A stretch of DNA of 64,000 bases. It comes from Candidatus Harrysmithiimonas galli (lineage in GTDB: Bacteria > Bacillota > Bacilli > CAJFEE01). The DNA lies in NCBI GenBank assembly GCA_904373265.1, contig CAJFEE010000005.1, positions 1 through 64,000 of the forward strand, written 5' to 3'. Made by a program: the position numbers and the translations under genes. Below are positions 55,335 to 64,000 of the stretch, in pieces. The notes beneath the pieces are model-generated. The model did not search any database. It was not told the DNA's origin and saw only the letters and a list, made by a program, of their open reading frames with translations. Numbering within the stretch: position 1 is the stretch's first letter; the number at the start of each line of letters is the position of its first letter.

Positions 55335-56612
55335 CTAATTTTTCATAGCCATGGGCTTATTTTCAGCTTGGAAAACAGCAATCAATTGAATAAATTTCTC
55401 CAAAATATTTTGTGAAGCCAAACGAAGCTGTTCAGAAGACGTGCTCGTTTTTGTGGTAATAAAGTTTTTCGCCTGCAAATGAAAATCCTTGTGAACTGCA
55501 TCCATTGCCACAAATTCTGGAATATGCTTATATCTTTCACGATTGCTGTCATACCAACGCCCAAAATTACATTCATGATGATTGTTTACATTTGTGATCG
55601 TGTTGTATTCTTTAATTACTTTATGTAAAAAAATGGCATGATCAATTATTCTTGCCGCTAAAACAGAAACAATATGATCACACTCGATCAATTCAACTTT
55701 TTGATCTAATATTTGAAACAAATTCGTCGTTCCAGATTGATTGCTTTCTTGATTTTGAACGGAGTGGGTCAAATCATTGGAGAGAACTGCAAGGTGATCA
55801 ATACTTTCAGACAATAAGTCAATCCCTTTATTATTTTCAGTCAATTGTTCTACACTTGTCTTCAAATGATTTGCATTTTCATTCATCGTTTCAGCAACTT
55901 CAGCGGTTCCCCCAATAAATTTCTCAACAGCCATTTCCAAATCTTTTATGGCTTCTTTTGTTGCAAGCGCTTCTCCACGAATATTATTTGAAACACCATT
56001 GACATTTACAATGGATTCCTTTGTCTGCTGAGAAAGCTTCCTTACTTCACCTGCAACTACTGCAAAGCCTTTTCCATTATCTCCTACTCTTGCTGCTTCA
56101 ATTGCTGCATTTAAAGCCAATAAATTGGTCTGGTTGGCTACTGCTGTAATCTCGTTGCTAATTTGATCGATGGCTTCTACCTCTTGGTTTAATTGGTTTG
56201 AATTTGAAACCACATGCTCAAATGAAACGGTTAGATTCTCCTTTAAAAATTCCAACGCATGTAACCGTTTTAAATTATTTCGATTAGAATTATCCAAATT
56301 TTCCAAGTTTTCTTTTAAAATATGTGCAGAATCTGAAAGCGTTTCCGTAGAAGAAGAAATTTCTTCCATTAAATCTGATAATACTTTCGCACAATCATAA
56401 TTTTTCAGTTTTGTTTCTAAATTAATCATTTGCATATGTACAAGACCAAATCTCATACAAGCTTTCTGTATATTTAGTTCATTTTTCATAAACTCAAGAA
56501 GCGATTTGCATTCTGCTTCACAATATGCAACCTCATCAACCTCTTTAGCTGCTGGCTTCTCTATTATTGTCTTTGATGTTGATGTTTGAGACCCTTTCAA
56601 CCATTTGAACAT
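55335..56612 (-). CDS. Soluble chemoreceptor with C-terminal CZB zinc domain
   Basis: Cytoplasmic methyl-accepting-type signalling protein, 425 aa, without membrane spans. The signalling coiled coil (about residues 85-290) has the conserved tip [20 protein letters not shown] and [18 protein letters not shown]. The C-terminal domain (about 315-420) is a CZB domain with [22 protein letters not shown] and DAVHKDFH, the His/Cys zinc set that senses zinc or hypochlorite in known members. The N-terminal 80 residues include cysteine-containing helices (VAYCEAEC). GGGGGAAAG precedes the ATG at 56612. It is monocistronic. Confidence 0.92.
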   Translation of the reverse strand: MFKWLKGSQTSTSKTIIEKPAAKEVDEVAYCEAECKSLLEFMKNELNIQKACMRFGLVHMQMINLETKLKNYDCAKVLSDLMEEISSSTETLSDSAHILKENLENLDNSNRNNLKRLHALEFLKENLTVSFEHVVSNSNQLNQEVEAIDQISNEITAVANQTNLLALNAAIEAARVGDNGKGFAVVAGEVRKLSQQTKESIVNVNGVSNNIRGEALATKEAIKDLEMAVEKFIGGTAEVAETMNENANHLKTSVEQLTENNKGIDLLSESIDHLAVLSNDLTHSVQNQESNQSGTTNLFQILDQKVELIECDHIVSVLAARIIDHAIFLHKVIKEYNTITNVNNHHECNFGRWYDSNRERYKHIPEFVAMDAVHKDFHLQAKNFITTKTSTSSEQLRLASQNILEKFIQLIAVFQAENKPMAMKN

Positions 56613-57413
56613 ATTCTTTCCCCCTAACCCTAATATGGACTTCTGCTCAGCTAAATTATCTATAATTATCTATTAATTTATAATAAATGAACCAAAAATC
56701 ATAAATTTTTTAGAAAAATATAATGTTGATTTTATCCTTTATAATAAATCCTTATAAATTTTCATTTACACTTTTCAAATTCTCATATTTTAATACCTTT
56801 TATTCGCTTTAAACATTTTTATAGCAAAATAACCTTTATTTATATAATAATATTTTATTTTCAGACAATATTTTTTAAAAATAAACACAATATTTCTGCA
56901 TAAATAAACCAGATAAAATTTTTCTGTCAAAAATGAGATATTATTTTTTCCATTGTTAGGCTATATGAACTTACCTGCATATCCCATCATAAATTTTACA
57001 TTCAATGAAAAATGATATAAATTATTCATTGTTTTATAATAAATATTTTGAAAAATATACACCTTTATCAATAAAACAGGTTTGATTTATCTTGTTGCGT
57101 TTTTCATGTATAAATCAGAATAGAAAAATGAAATATATTCAACTCCCTTAATTAAAGATACAAAAAAGAGAATACTTATCGCTATTGGTGACATAGATCA
57201 TGGTCTCTGGTAAAATTACGGGAGATGTCTTTTTGTGTGTATAGATCTACACTTTGCTACTTCCAATCAACCTTTTATTTTCATTCAACCAAAAGTTAGC
57301 CACATCTATTTCCATCTTTGAATTTTTCTTTTCTGGTACAACAGACTATATGTACTCATCGCATTGAACATACTTCAAACCACCACCCCAATAAACAGGA
57401 GGTTTGCGATCTG
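56613..57413. other. Very AT-rich gene-free region
   Basis: About 800 bases, with 56690-57100 especially rich in A and T. No reading frame of note. AAACCACC ... GGAGGTTT near 57378-57406 can pair and may help end the unknown gene that follows on the minus strand, but it lacks a T-run. Confidence 0.45.
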
Positions 57414-57812
57414 TTACTCAATCACTATGTGGTAGTATTCTTCACCATCCTCTTCATATGGCACAGCAAAAATCCGCTTTCCAATCATTCCTTGTAATTT
57501 TTGAATGTTTTCCAAGTCAACAGAACCGAACTCTTGATAACAAATTGAACCGCTTTTCTCATTCAACTGTTCATAAAAATCTGTGACAAATACACCAAAT
57601 TCGTCCAACAAATTTTCAAAAGGAACTTGTGTGATATTGCAGGGCGATCCGTCTTTTTCTCCATATTCGTTTGGCTCTTGTTCAAATGTCAAAGATGTAA
57701 CATAGACCTCACCCTCCCCATATGGATTTTTTGTTAAATAAATGTTATCCTCAATTTTTTGATATGCCAAAGCTGAATATTTTTCAGGCGTGTAACTTTT
57801 AAAATTTTTCAT
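57414..57812 (-). CDS. Protein of unknown function
   Basis: A 132-aa acidic, soluble protein I do not recognise. It has no signal peptide. Visible segments are YLTKNPYGEGEVYVTSL, PNEYGEKDGSPCN, and a closing IFAVPYEEDGEEYYHIVIE. AAAGGAGG lies before the ATG at 57812, though 13 bases away, which is rather long. It is a single gene between gene-free DNA and the U32 gene. Composition and length argue that it is real. Confidence 0.7.
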   Translation of the reverse strand: MKNFKSYTPEKYSALAYQKIEDNIYLTKNPYGEGEVYVTSLTFEQEPNEYGEKDGSPCNITQVPFENLLDEFGVFVTDFYEQLNEKSGSICYQEFGSVDLENIQKLQGMIGKRIFAVPYEEDGEEYYHIVIE

Positions 57813-57998
57813 AATCTTATTGGTTCCTCCTTTTAAATTCCAATTCTTCCGTCTATCTGGTGTGATTTAAGTGTTGATTTTATTGAGTTTAAATGTTTCA
57901 CCAGTACAAATTTGACAAAAACTTTTTATTTCATCCTCTTTTTATGATCATAAAAACAATTTATCCTTTTGCAGCATAGCACCAGCATTTTCTTTTTA

Positions 57999-60509
57999 TC
58001 ACTTTAGTTTTTTTTCCTTATAATTTTCCTTAATAAGATGACCACGTGTAACACCCAGCTGATGCGTTGCCTTCAGCTTCCTCCAAACTTGTGCTGCATC
58101 AATTTTACCGTCTATCATATCTGAATACAATTGGATCACTTGTTTTACATCCGCTTTTGTTTCTTCCAAAAATTCAATGCGAAAATATGTAACACCAGCC
58201 TGATGGAAAGAATGAAAAAATTCAGCTCCAGACTGCAAAATGGCATTGTATACTGTATTTCGACAACCTGTATCAACCCGAACCGGATGCTGCATACCCA
58301 TGCGATCTTGTAAAGAAATTTGATGTTTCTCACAGGGCTTTCCACAGTTGGTAAAATCTGTTCCCTTACTCAAAAATGTGCAATAAACACAATGCTCCAT
58401 ATGAAACAGTGGCAAATGTTGATGCAATACAACCTCCACTTGTGCACTCGGACAATATTTCAGCATATGTAAAACCTGTTCCTCGTTCAAGTCAAAGCTG
58501 GCTGTAACACGTGTACAGCCCCGACGAAGTATAGCAGAAACCGCCTTATGATTCGCAAGATTCAGACTATAATCTCCAATCAATGGAAGGGTCGTTTCTG
58601 TTTGTAACAAATATTGCAAAGCACCTAAATTCCGCACCAAAATACCATCCGGAGACGCCTTTAAAATTCCTTTTAAAATTGCCTCTTCTTCTGGCATATA
58701 AATGCGTGGCGTTGCCAGATATATTTTCTTCTTATATTGACGTGCAATATGTACCGCGTTTAGATACTCATTTATCAGTTCAAAATCACAATACAGCATC
58801 GGTATATCCAATTGATAAGCTGCCTCTACTTGTTCTAAAGTACGACAGAGTGGGATAAGCTTTGGTAAATTGAGTGTACCTGTTTGATCAGTGATATTCG
58901 GATAAACAGCAACCTCCGAATTTACCTGATATATACGTGGGCGCATTCTCATTTCTATGAGAAGTTCTACAGCTTGTTTTCGCATTGCATTTAATTGTTT
59001 CACTGGAAGGATCATTTTTTCATGAGAATCAAATGTCACAGCCTCTAAAACAAAATTGGTATGCCCAAGTCTTGACCATTGTTGCGATAAATACGCTTCA
59101 GTCAATGGGTGCTGGATTGCTTTTTGCAATTCTGATTCTGAATCAATCCAAACACTCTCTTTGGTTTCAACATCTGTCCAAACCGACTGCAGCTTTGTCC
59201 CAATTTTTCCCTTTGCATGGACATGTAGTGGAAATTTATGGTATCCGCCTTCTTTTGCAAATGTTTGTTGCATCTGACGATCCAAATGTGGATCGTTTGT
59301 TTTCCAAATTTTTTGTCCTGGTTTAATTTTTTTCAAATTAATCTGTGTACGACCAGGAATGATTTCAATCCATCCGGTTTGTATTTCTCCATCTATTTTC
59401 TTACCTTTTTTTCGTAAATCAAAGACTCGACCGCCTTCTTCCTTTCGCTCTGGATGTCCACTGTCAAAAACAATGCCATCGCCACGCTTTAACGGATTTT
59501 CTAAATGACATAATATACCATCTTTTAATACCTTTTCGACCTTGCCCAAATACACACCACGATTTTTGGGATAGGTACCATCTAATAATTGTTTATGGTT
59601 TGTTCCATGCAAAAATCCATGTGTAAATCCGCGGCTAAAGCTTTGAGCCAATTCATTTTGAATCGCTTTTGTATAAACAAATGGTTTATTTTCAAAATAT
59701 GCATCGATAGCATAGCGATATTTTCTAACCACATTTGCAACATATTCTGGTGACTTCATTCGTCCTTCAATTTTAAAGGCGTAAACTCCAGCCTCAATCA
59801 GTTCCGGAATCATATCAATGGCTGCCAAATCTTTAGGAGACAATACGTATGCAATATCTCCCATTCTCTTAACCTTCCCATCAACTACAAGGTCATAAGG
59901 TAGACGGCACGATTGTGCACATTCACCACGATTGGCACTTCTTCCGCCTAACATTTCTGAGGTTAAACATTGACCCGAATACGAAACACAAAGGGCACCA
60001 TGTACAAAAACTTCAAGGGGTACTTCAGTCATACTTGAAATTTTTTGAATCTGACGCAAATTATTTTCTCGCCCTAGTACAGCAACCTCCATACGATACG
60101 GTGCCAAAAATTCAATAGCTTCTGCACTTGTCAAGGTCATTTGTGTTGAGCCATGAATCGGATAGTCTGGTGAAATTTCTCGAATTAACTCAAGCAATCC
60201 AATATCTTGAACAATTAAAGCATCTACACCAGCTGCAATACAATCCAATATAAGCCTTTTTGCATCCTCTAATTCATCTTCAAATATCAAAATATTCAAG
60301 GTCACATAACCACGCACACCATATTTATGTAAGTATGCCATGGTTTGGGGTAAGTCCTGAACAGTAAAATTTTCGGCACGGATCCTTGCATTAAATTGAT
60401 CTACACCGAAATAAACTGCATCTGCTCCGTTGGCAACCGCCGCCTTTATGCAGGCAAAATTTCCGGCAGGTGCCAATAATTCAACCGATTTTCTTTTTGT
60501 TGTTCTCAA
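57999..60509 (-). CDS. U32 family protein with DUF3656 (RlhA-like)
   Basis: Large U32 protein of 836 aa, related to RlhA/YdcP-type enzymes that hydroxylate 23S rRNA rather than true proteases. The first U32 domain has SVELLAPAGNFACIKAAVANG, VFVHGALCVSYSGQC and NRGECAQSC, giving Cys174, 181, 197 and 201 for an Fe-S cluster. A DUF3656-like middle part (about 380-520) follows, then a second U32-like half (about 540-810) with its own cysteine set HCVYCTFLSKGTDFTNCGKPC. The start is TTG at 60509: GGAGG lies eight bases before it. An ATG nearer to that site is in another frame and gives no protein. Function by family only; no neighbour adds information. Confidence 0.85.
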   Translation of the reverse strand: MRTTKRKSVELLAPAGNFACIKAAVANGADAVYFGVDQFNARIRAENFTVQDLPQTMAYLHKYGVRGYVTLNILIFEDELEDAKRLILDCIAAGVDALIVQDIGLLELIREISPDYPIHGSTQMTLTSAEAIEFLAPYRMEVAVLGRENNLRQIQKISSMTEVPLEVFVHGALCVSYSGQCLTSEMLGGRSANRGECAQSCRLPYDLVVDGKVKRMGDIAYVLSPKDLAAIDMIPELIEAGVYAFKIEGRMKSPEYVANVVRKYRYAIDAYFENKPFVYTKAIQNELAQSFSRGFTHGFLHGTNHKQLLDGTYPKNRGVYLGKVEKVLKDGILCHLENPLKRGDGIVFDSGHPERKEEGGRVFDLRKKGKKIDGEIQTGWIEIIPGRTQINLKKIKPGQKIWKTNDPHLDRQMQQTFAKEGGYHKFPLHVHAKGKIGTKLQSVWTDVETKESVWIDSESELQKAIQHPLTEAYLSQQWSRLGHTNFVLEAVTFDSHEKMILPVKQLNAMRKQAVELLIEMRMRPRIYQVNSEVAVYPNITDQTGTLNLPKLIPLCRTLEQVEAAYQLDIPMLYCDFELINEYLNAVHIARQYKKKIYLATPRIYMPEEEAILKGILKASPDGILVRNLGALQYLLQTETTLPLIGDYSLNLANHKAVSAILRRGCTRVTASFDLNEEQVLHMLKYCPSAQVEVVLHQHLPLFHMEHCVYCTFLSKGTDFTNCGKPCEKHQISLQDRMGMQHPVRVDTGCRNTVYNAILQSGAEFFHSFHQAGVTYFRIEFLEETKADVKQVIQLYSDMIDGKIDAAQVWRKLKATHQLGVTRGHLIKENYKEKKLK

Positions 60510-60719
60510 AATTCATTCCTCCGTCCAAGGACCTTTATCTGTGATAAGTAATTTTTTCCTTGTTTTTCATAATCATTCTTCATTTTACCATGCATTGATA
60601 AAATTCTCCATTTGTTGTCTGATGATCTTTTGGTTGATTCTAAAATCATTCATTGCAATTTCAACAATAACCGCTTATGATGAAAATAACAATTTGAGTA
60701 AAGAAAGGCGTGAAAAATC

Positions 60720-60920
60720 ATGATAGAAATGGAGCAAACGATTTTTGAAGAATTGGATTATTTGTCTCGGGGCAACCAAACCATTAAAGCCATATTAGAA
60801 GCGGAGATAGAAGAAATTCTTGAACAAAACCGTGGAAAAAGCCGTGAAGAAATTTTGAAAGCTTTACAAATATACTTAGATGACATGCATGCGTATTTTG
60901 AAGCAGAACAAGATGAGTAA
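60720..60920 (+). CDS. Small helical protein of unknown function
   Basis: A 66-aa acidic, helical protein (M-E-Q-T-I-F-E-E-L-D-Y-L, then A-I-L-E-A-E-I-E-E-I-L-E-Q and a D-D-M-H-A-Y-F-E-A-E end). AAAGGCGTG lies 7-11 bases before the ATG at 60720; an ATG at 60729 is the alternative. The glutamate-rich pattern is protein-like rather than chance. Family unknown. It is divergent from the U32 gene. Confidence 0.6.
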   Translation: MIEMEQTIFEELDYLSRGNQTIKAILEAEIEEILEQNRGKSREEILKALQIYLDDMHAYFEAEQDE

Positions 60921-61965
60921 AGTCATTTCGATATAGAGCTTCCTAATTATATAAATGTGGACCAGACAAATGAACATTTATTTTTTCACCAGCATCAGAA
61001 TATAGATAAAAACAGAAATTAACTTTATCCCTAAATAAAGTCATATCTTTATATCCAATCATCCACCAAATTTTTGTTTTCACATACTTTTTAAAATAAC
61101 TCATTCGTGATATGAAGAAAAATACATCTGTATTCATCAGAATTTACTAGCATAGTCATATCAATTATTTATTTCTAAATTTTAAAATATAAATAATGTT
61201 TTAGATATATATCCACTTTGCAAACTCTAATGGTAAATTCAAAGTCATTGCTATGCAGATACTCTGTCGCTTTTCACTATGTCTGGGTTCACCAGGAATA
61301 CAATAAGATTGTACAAACATTCTGTCTTATGAGTAATCAAGCTTGTATGAAAAGCGTCCTTTATTTAATAAAGCGTGCATAAGAAAACAAAAAACATTAT
61401 ACCAGCAGACACAAAATATTTTTTAGATACATAATAGTATAAATATATTTTGCAGAGGCTGGGACAAACCCCTCCTCAATAACTAAGAATGGATGAAGAT
61501 TACAAAAGAAAATAGAAACAAAGTAAAATTGAACGCACACAATTTCACTTTGTTTGTTATTTAAAGCGAGTTATGTCCCAGCCTCTTTTTATGTTATCAA
61601 AAAAACAATAGTTTCACTTTATGGCTATTTCTGCAAATGTATACTTCCCTATATTATTTGCTTTTAGAAAAATAGATTTCCTTTAAATTGGGAGCAATTA
61701 AAAAAAACTAAAAGTGTTTCTTTCCATACCTTCGCCTAAGATTGTGCACAAGAGATGTATATCCATAGAGCGTATGGATTTATTATTTCCTTTTTTGCGA
61801 AAAGACACACGCATAAAACATACGACGTACAAAAAATGATCTTTAGAAACTATGAAAAAAGTATACGAAAATATTTAATGATAAAATCTGCATCTACTGT
61901 CTTTGCAATCACTTTGTTTATAAAAAGTATACTACTGAATTTTTGTCAAACACTTTTTCATTCTC
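60921..61965. other. 1-kb intergenic region with an inverted-repeat element
   Basis: No convincing gene. A 101-codon plus-strand frame at 61755-62060 runs into the opposite cupin-fusion gene and lacks a ribosome site. The main feature is the inverted-repeat element at 61454-61590 (separate entry). Confidence 0.5.
61454..61590. repeat. Inverted-repeat intergenic element with AGAGGCTGGGACA ends
   Basis: The ends AGAGGCTGGGACA (61454-61466) and its exact complement (61574-61586) are 107 bases apart, and the right end is followed by TTTTT. Inside, ACAAAGT-AATTG (about 61518-61531) pairs with CAATT-ACTTTGT (about 61540-61555). The whole can fold as one large terminator-like structure. Sequences with GAGGCTGGGACA ends are, from memory, common intergenic repeats in low-GC Firmicutes. 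It may be a small non-autonomous element. Confidence 0.75.
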
Positions 61966-62709
61966 TTATTCTGAGAGACTGTTATAAATATCATCTGTTA
62001 CTGGTTCCAACCATTCATTCGAAGTGTTTTCTCCAGGTACTTCAACGGCCAGATGACTAAACCAGCAATTTGCCTTAGCCCCATGCCAATGCTTTACCCC
62101 GGCAGGAATGGTAACTACATCACCTGGTGTTAAACTTTGCGCTTGTTTTCCTTCTTCTTGATACCATCCTTCACCGTCTACACAAAGAAGAATCTGTCCA
62201 CCGCCCTTTGAAGCATGATGGATATGCCAATAATTGCGGCATCCTGGTTCAAACGTTACATTCGCAATCAATATGGTTTCCTTTGGATTCGTTAAAGGCT
62301 TCAAATAGCTGTTCCCTACAAAATACTGTGAAAAATTCACATTCAACTCACCCTGACCAAAGAACCCTCCATGTTCTTCCCTGCTACATTCATCGATATA
62401 AACTTCTTTTGCTATACGAAACGCTGCCCATGCATTCGGCCAGCCTGCATAAAACGCCAGATGAGTTAGAATTTCGGCCATTTCTGTTCGAGTAACACCA
62501 TTTTTTTTGGCGGTTTCTAAATGATATTGCAAAGAATGGTCAACAATTCCCTTGCTGATCAGTGCTGTAATTGTCACAATGGATCTGGTCTTTAAAGATA
62601 GCATATCTTCTCTTGACCAAACTTCACCAAATAATACATCATCATTCAATTCTGCAAATTTGGGTGCAAAATCGCATAAATTGTCTCTTCCGGCTGTCTG
62701 TTTTCCCAT
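61966..62709 (-). CDS. Carboxymuconolactone decarboxylase-cupin fusion protein
   Basis: A 247-aa two-domain protein. Residues 20-110 are a carboxymuconolactone decarboxylase-like helical domain (LKTRSIVTITALISKG, HLETAKKNGVTRTEMAEILTHLAFYAGWPNAW), without the AhpD C-x-x-C, so it is not an alkylhydroperoxidase. Residues 130-235 are a cupin (WHIHHASKGGGQILL, PGDVVTIPAGVKHWH) with metal-binding histidines. Such fusions are found in many Firmicutes with unproven roles in small-molecule turnover. GGAGGTAGAG precedes the ATG at 62709. No neighbouring pathway genes are present. Confidence 0.9.
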   Translation of the reverse strand: MGKQTAGRDNLCDFAPKFAELNDDVLFGEVWSREDMLSLKTRSIVTITALISKGIVDHSLQYHLETAKKNGVTRTEMAEILTHLAFYAGWPNAWAAFRIAKEVYIDECSREEHGGFFGQGELNVNFSQYFVGNSYLKPLTNPKETILIANVTFEPGCRNYWHIHHASKGGGQILLCVDGEGWYQEEGKQAQSLTPGDVVTIPAGVKHWHGAKANCWFSHLAVEVPGENTSNEWLEPVTDDIYNSLSE

Positions 62710-62952
62710 ATTTTCTCTACCTCCATAATTTTATTTGGGACGTGCTTTTTAGTATAAAGAAAAAACAACTTTGGTACAAGAAAAACCATTATTTTTTATG
62801 CAATCACATACTTTATGAGATCCATTTCTAACATTCGTGTTTTATAAAAAATATTTATTTCGCTATCCCAAATTTATACATACAAAAAGCAATGGATAAA
62901 TATCAAGTCACTTAAGCTATATTTTATAAATTCTTTTACTTTTAACAATAGG

Positions 62953-64000
62953 TTATTCATCGCTTGGTGTAAACATAATTTGTGTACGCTCTGTTAAATT
63001 TCCGTTTTGCACTTGGATTTTTCCAATCACTTCAAAACCGATTTTTGCCCGACCAATTTGAAAGGAAAATTCAGCAATCCCATCGCCATTGGTCTTTGTT
63101 GTATAAACTGTTTCTTTAGAAGCAAAAAATAAAGTCAAAGTAACATTTGCATTTGAGATGGGCTGTTTTTTTTCGTCAATTACTGTAACAGTAACCGTTT
63201 CATTTTCATTTTGCTTTGGTGATGAATTGCTGATTTTCGCATTGATGTATAACTGTGATGTTGCAGCACTTACATCCTCCGTTTTCATATCAGAATTTGA
63301 AGTTGCATCTTCAACTTTATGATCTGACTCATTTGATATATCTGAACTAAGCGATTGATCATCTGCACTGGCTATTTTTCCAGCTGTTTTCTGGTTCACT
63401 GTGTAAACACCTGTCTGGATATCTGTGCTTACTACAATATTGCCAAGCTCGTCATTGCGGTAAATTTCTGTTCCAGATTGCTCCAATCGCTTTAAGGTTC
63501 CCTCATGTGGATGACCATATGAATTATCCTTACCCGATTGAATGATGCCAATTTTTGGTGTAACTGCTTGCAGAAATTTGGTGCTGGATGTACCATCTGA
63601 ACCATGATGTGGTACAAGTAGTACATCAACATCCAGATTTTCATGACTGTCTAATAGAAGTTGCTCGGCTTCTCCTTCAATATCTCCAGTCAATAAAAAC
63701 GAAGCTTTTCCACAAGCTGTTTTTACAACAACACTCATTTCATTAGAATCTTTGCTCATTTGTATCGGTGCTAGCATTTCGATTTCACAAGATGAATCTA
63801 TATCCAACGTAACACCAGCTTTTGCAGATTGAACAACCAGCCCTTTCGCTTTGGATGAAGCGAGTACACTTTTAAATGTGTCGGTCGTTACAGAAATGGG
63901 CGGCATATAAAAACTTTTGACATCAAACGCATCAATAACCGCATCAATTCCGCCAATATGATCTGCATCTGGATGTGTACCAATTAGCACATCAATTTCT
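62953..64000 (-). CDS. ComEC-like metallo-beta-lactamase hydrolase, N-terminally cut
   Basis: Partial gene: the frame runs through the right edge of the window (EIDVLIGTHPDADHIGG continues upstream), so the start is missing. The visible N-terminal part is a metallo-beta-lactamase domain with THPDADHIGG (metal ligands), LLTGDIEGEAE, LLVPHHGSDGTSS and the closing SYGHPHEGTLKRL, the pattern of the soluble ComEC-type domain. A S/D-rich linker (about 60 residues) leads to a C-terminal Ig-like domain (ENETVTVTVIDEKKQPISN and GDGIAEFSFQIG). The linker and Ig domain suggest a secreted stand-alone hydrolase rather than the ComEC channel. Substrate unknown; DNA or phosphodiesters are possible. Confidence 0.88.
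   Translation of the reverse strand, partial: EIDVLIGTHPDADHIGGIDAVIDAFDVKSFYMPPISVTTDTFKSVLASSKAKGLVVQSAKAGVTLDIDSSCEIEMLAPIQMSKDSNEMSVVVKTACGKASFLLTGDIEGEAEQLLLDSHENLDVDVLLVPHHGSDGTSSTKFLQAVTPKIGIIQSGKDNSYGHPHEGTLKRLEQSGTEIYRNDELGNIVVSTDIQTGVYTVNQKTAGKIASADDQSLSSDISNESDHKVEDATSNSDMKTEDVSAATSQLYINAKISNSSPKQNENETVTVTVIDEKKQPISNANVTLTLFFASKETVYTTKTNGDGIAEFSFQIGRAKIGFEVIGKIQVQNGNLTERTQIMFTPSDE

Noticed and set aside
61755-62060. 101-codon plus-strand frame
   Set aside because: It lacks a ribosome site and its second half is the complement of the cupin-fusion gene.
1-64000. CRISPR arrays, prophage, tRNA/rRNA genes, defence systems
   Set aside because: I looked for regular spaced repeats, integrase or capsid-type genes, cloverleaf sequences and known defence proteins and saw none.

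Overview
The window looks like a chromosomal piece of a low-GC, endospore-forming member of the Bacillales. The DNA is AT-rich, Shine-Dalgarno sites are strong (AGGAGG type), and sporulation genes are scattered through it: cotE, spoVS, spo0M, sirA and a SleL-type cortex-lytic enzyme. The order rny-ymdB-spoVS-(dipeptidase)-(A24 protease)-miaB-ricA-cotE resembles the Bacillus ymdA-ymdB-spoVS-miaB-ymcA-cotE block, and sirA-yneF-ccdA also sit together much as in Bacillus. I cannot name the genus. I see no tRNA or rRNA genes, CRISPR array, prophage or intact insertion sequence.

Layout. 0.4-7.1 kb: topoisomerase IV (parE-parC), divergent from plsY and a LysM-GH18 spore-cortex glucosaminidase. 7.1-11.3 kb: an EFR1-type flavodoxin/ferredoxin, an FbpB-like small protein, a ResA/StoA thioredoxin, CcdA, YneF and SirA. 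11.6-14.2 kb: a three-gene ABC export module with an exported protein of unknown role. 14.2-16.3 kb: almost gene-free. 16.3-26.1 kb: a thioesterase and PhzF-like gene, then the spore/RNA-processing block. 26.3-31.0 kb: envelope and membrane genes (uppP, a YkvI-like transporter, a TVP38-family protein, a PAP2 phosphatase) and spo0M. 31.4-34.9 kb: a membrane chemoreceptor and a decayed region. 34.9-39.7 kb: a PLP aminotransferase, ytxH/ytxG-like genes, a nitroreductase-like gene and a GlcD-type FAD oxidase.

39.8-51.4 kb is the most coherent functional region. It carries a MetNIQ importer and a polar amino-acid importer, each behind its own T-box leader, together with a D-amino-acid aminotransferase, an alanine/glycine:cation symporter and an exported amidase fused to a dead-looking M14 peptidase domain. 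It reads as an amino-acid and cell-wall-peptide acquisition region controlled by tRNA charging. 51.7-55.2 kb is an nrdIEF class Ib ribonucleotide reductase operon behind a probable tandem NrdR operator. 55.3-64 kb holds a soluble zinc-binding chemoreceptor, a double-domain U32 (RlhA-like) protein, small unknown genes, an intergenic inverted-repeat element, a carboxymuconolactone decarboxylase-cupin fusion and a ComEC-like metallo-beta-lactamase protein cut by the window end.

I found no clear new multi-gene system. The best leads are the degenerate-M14/amidase fusion, the paired T-box importers, the ABC module with its unknown exported protein, and the shortened A24 protease inside the spore block. 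Many start codons here were moved downstream from the longest reading frame because a strong ribosome site sits just before an inner ATG or GTG. Coordinates given are these chosen starts.
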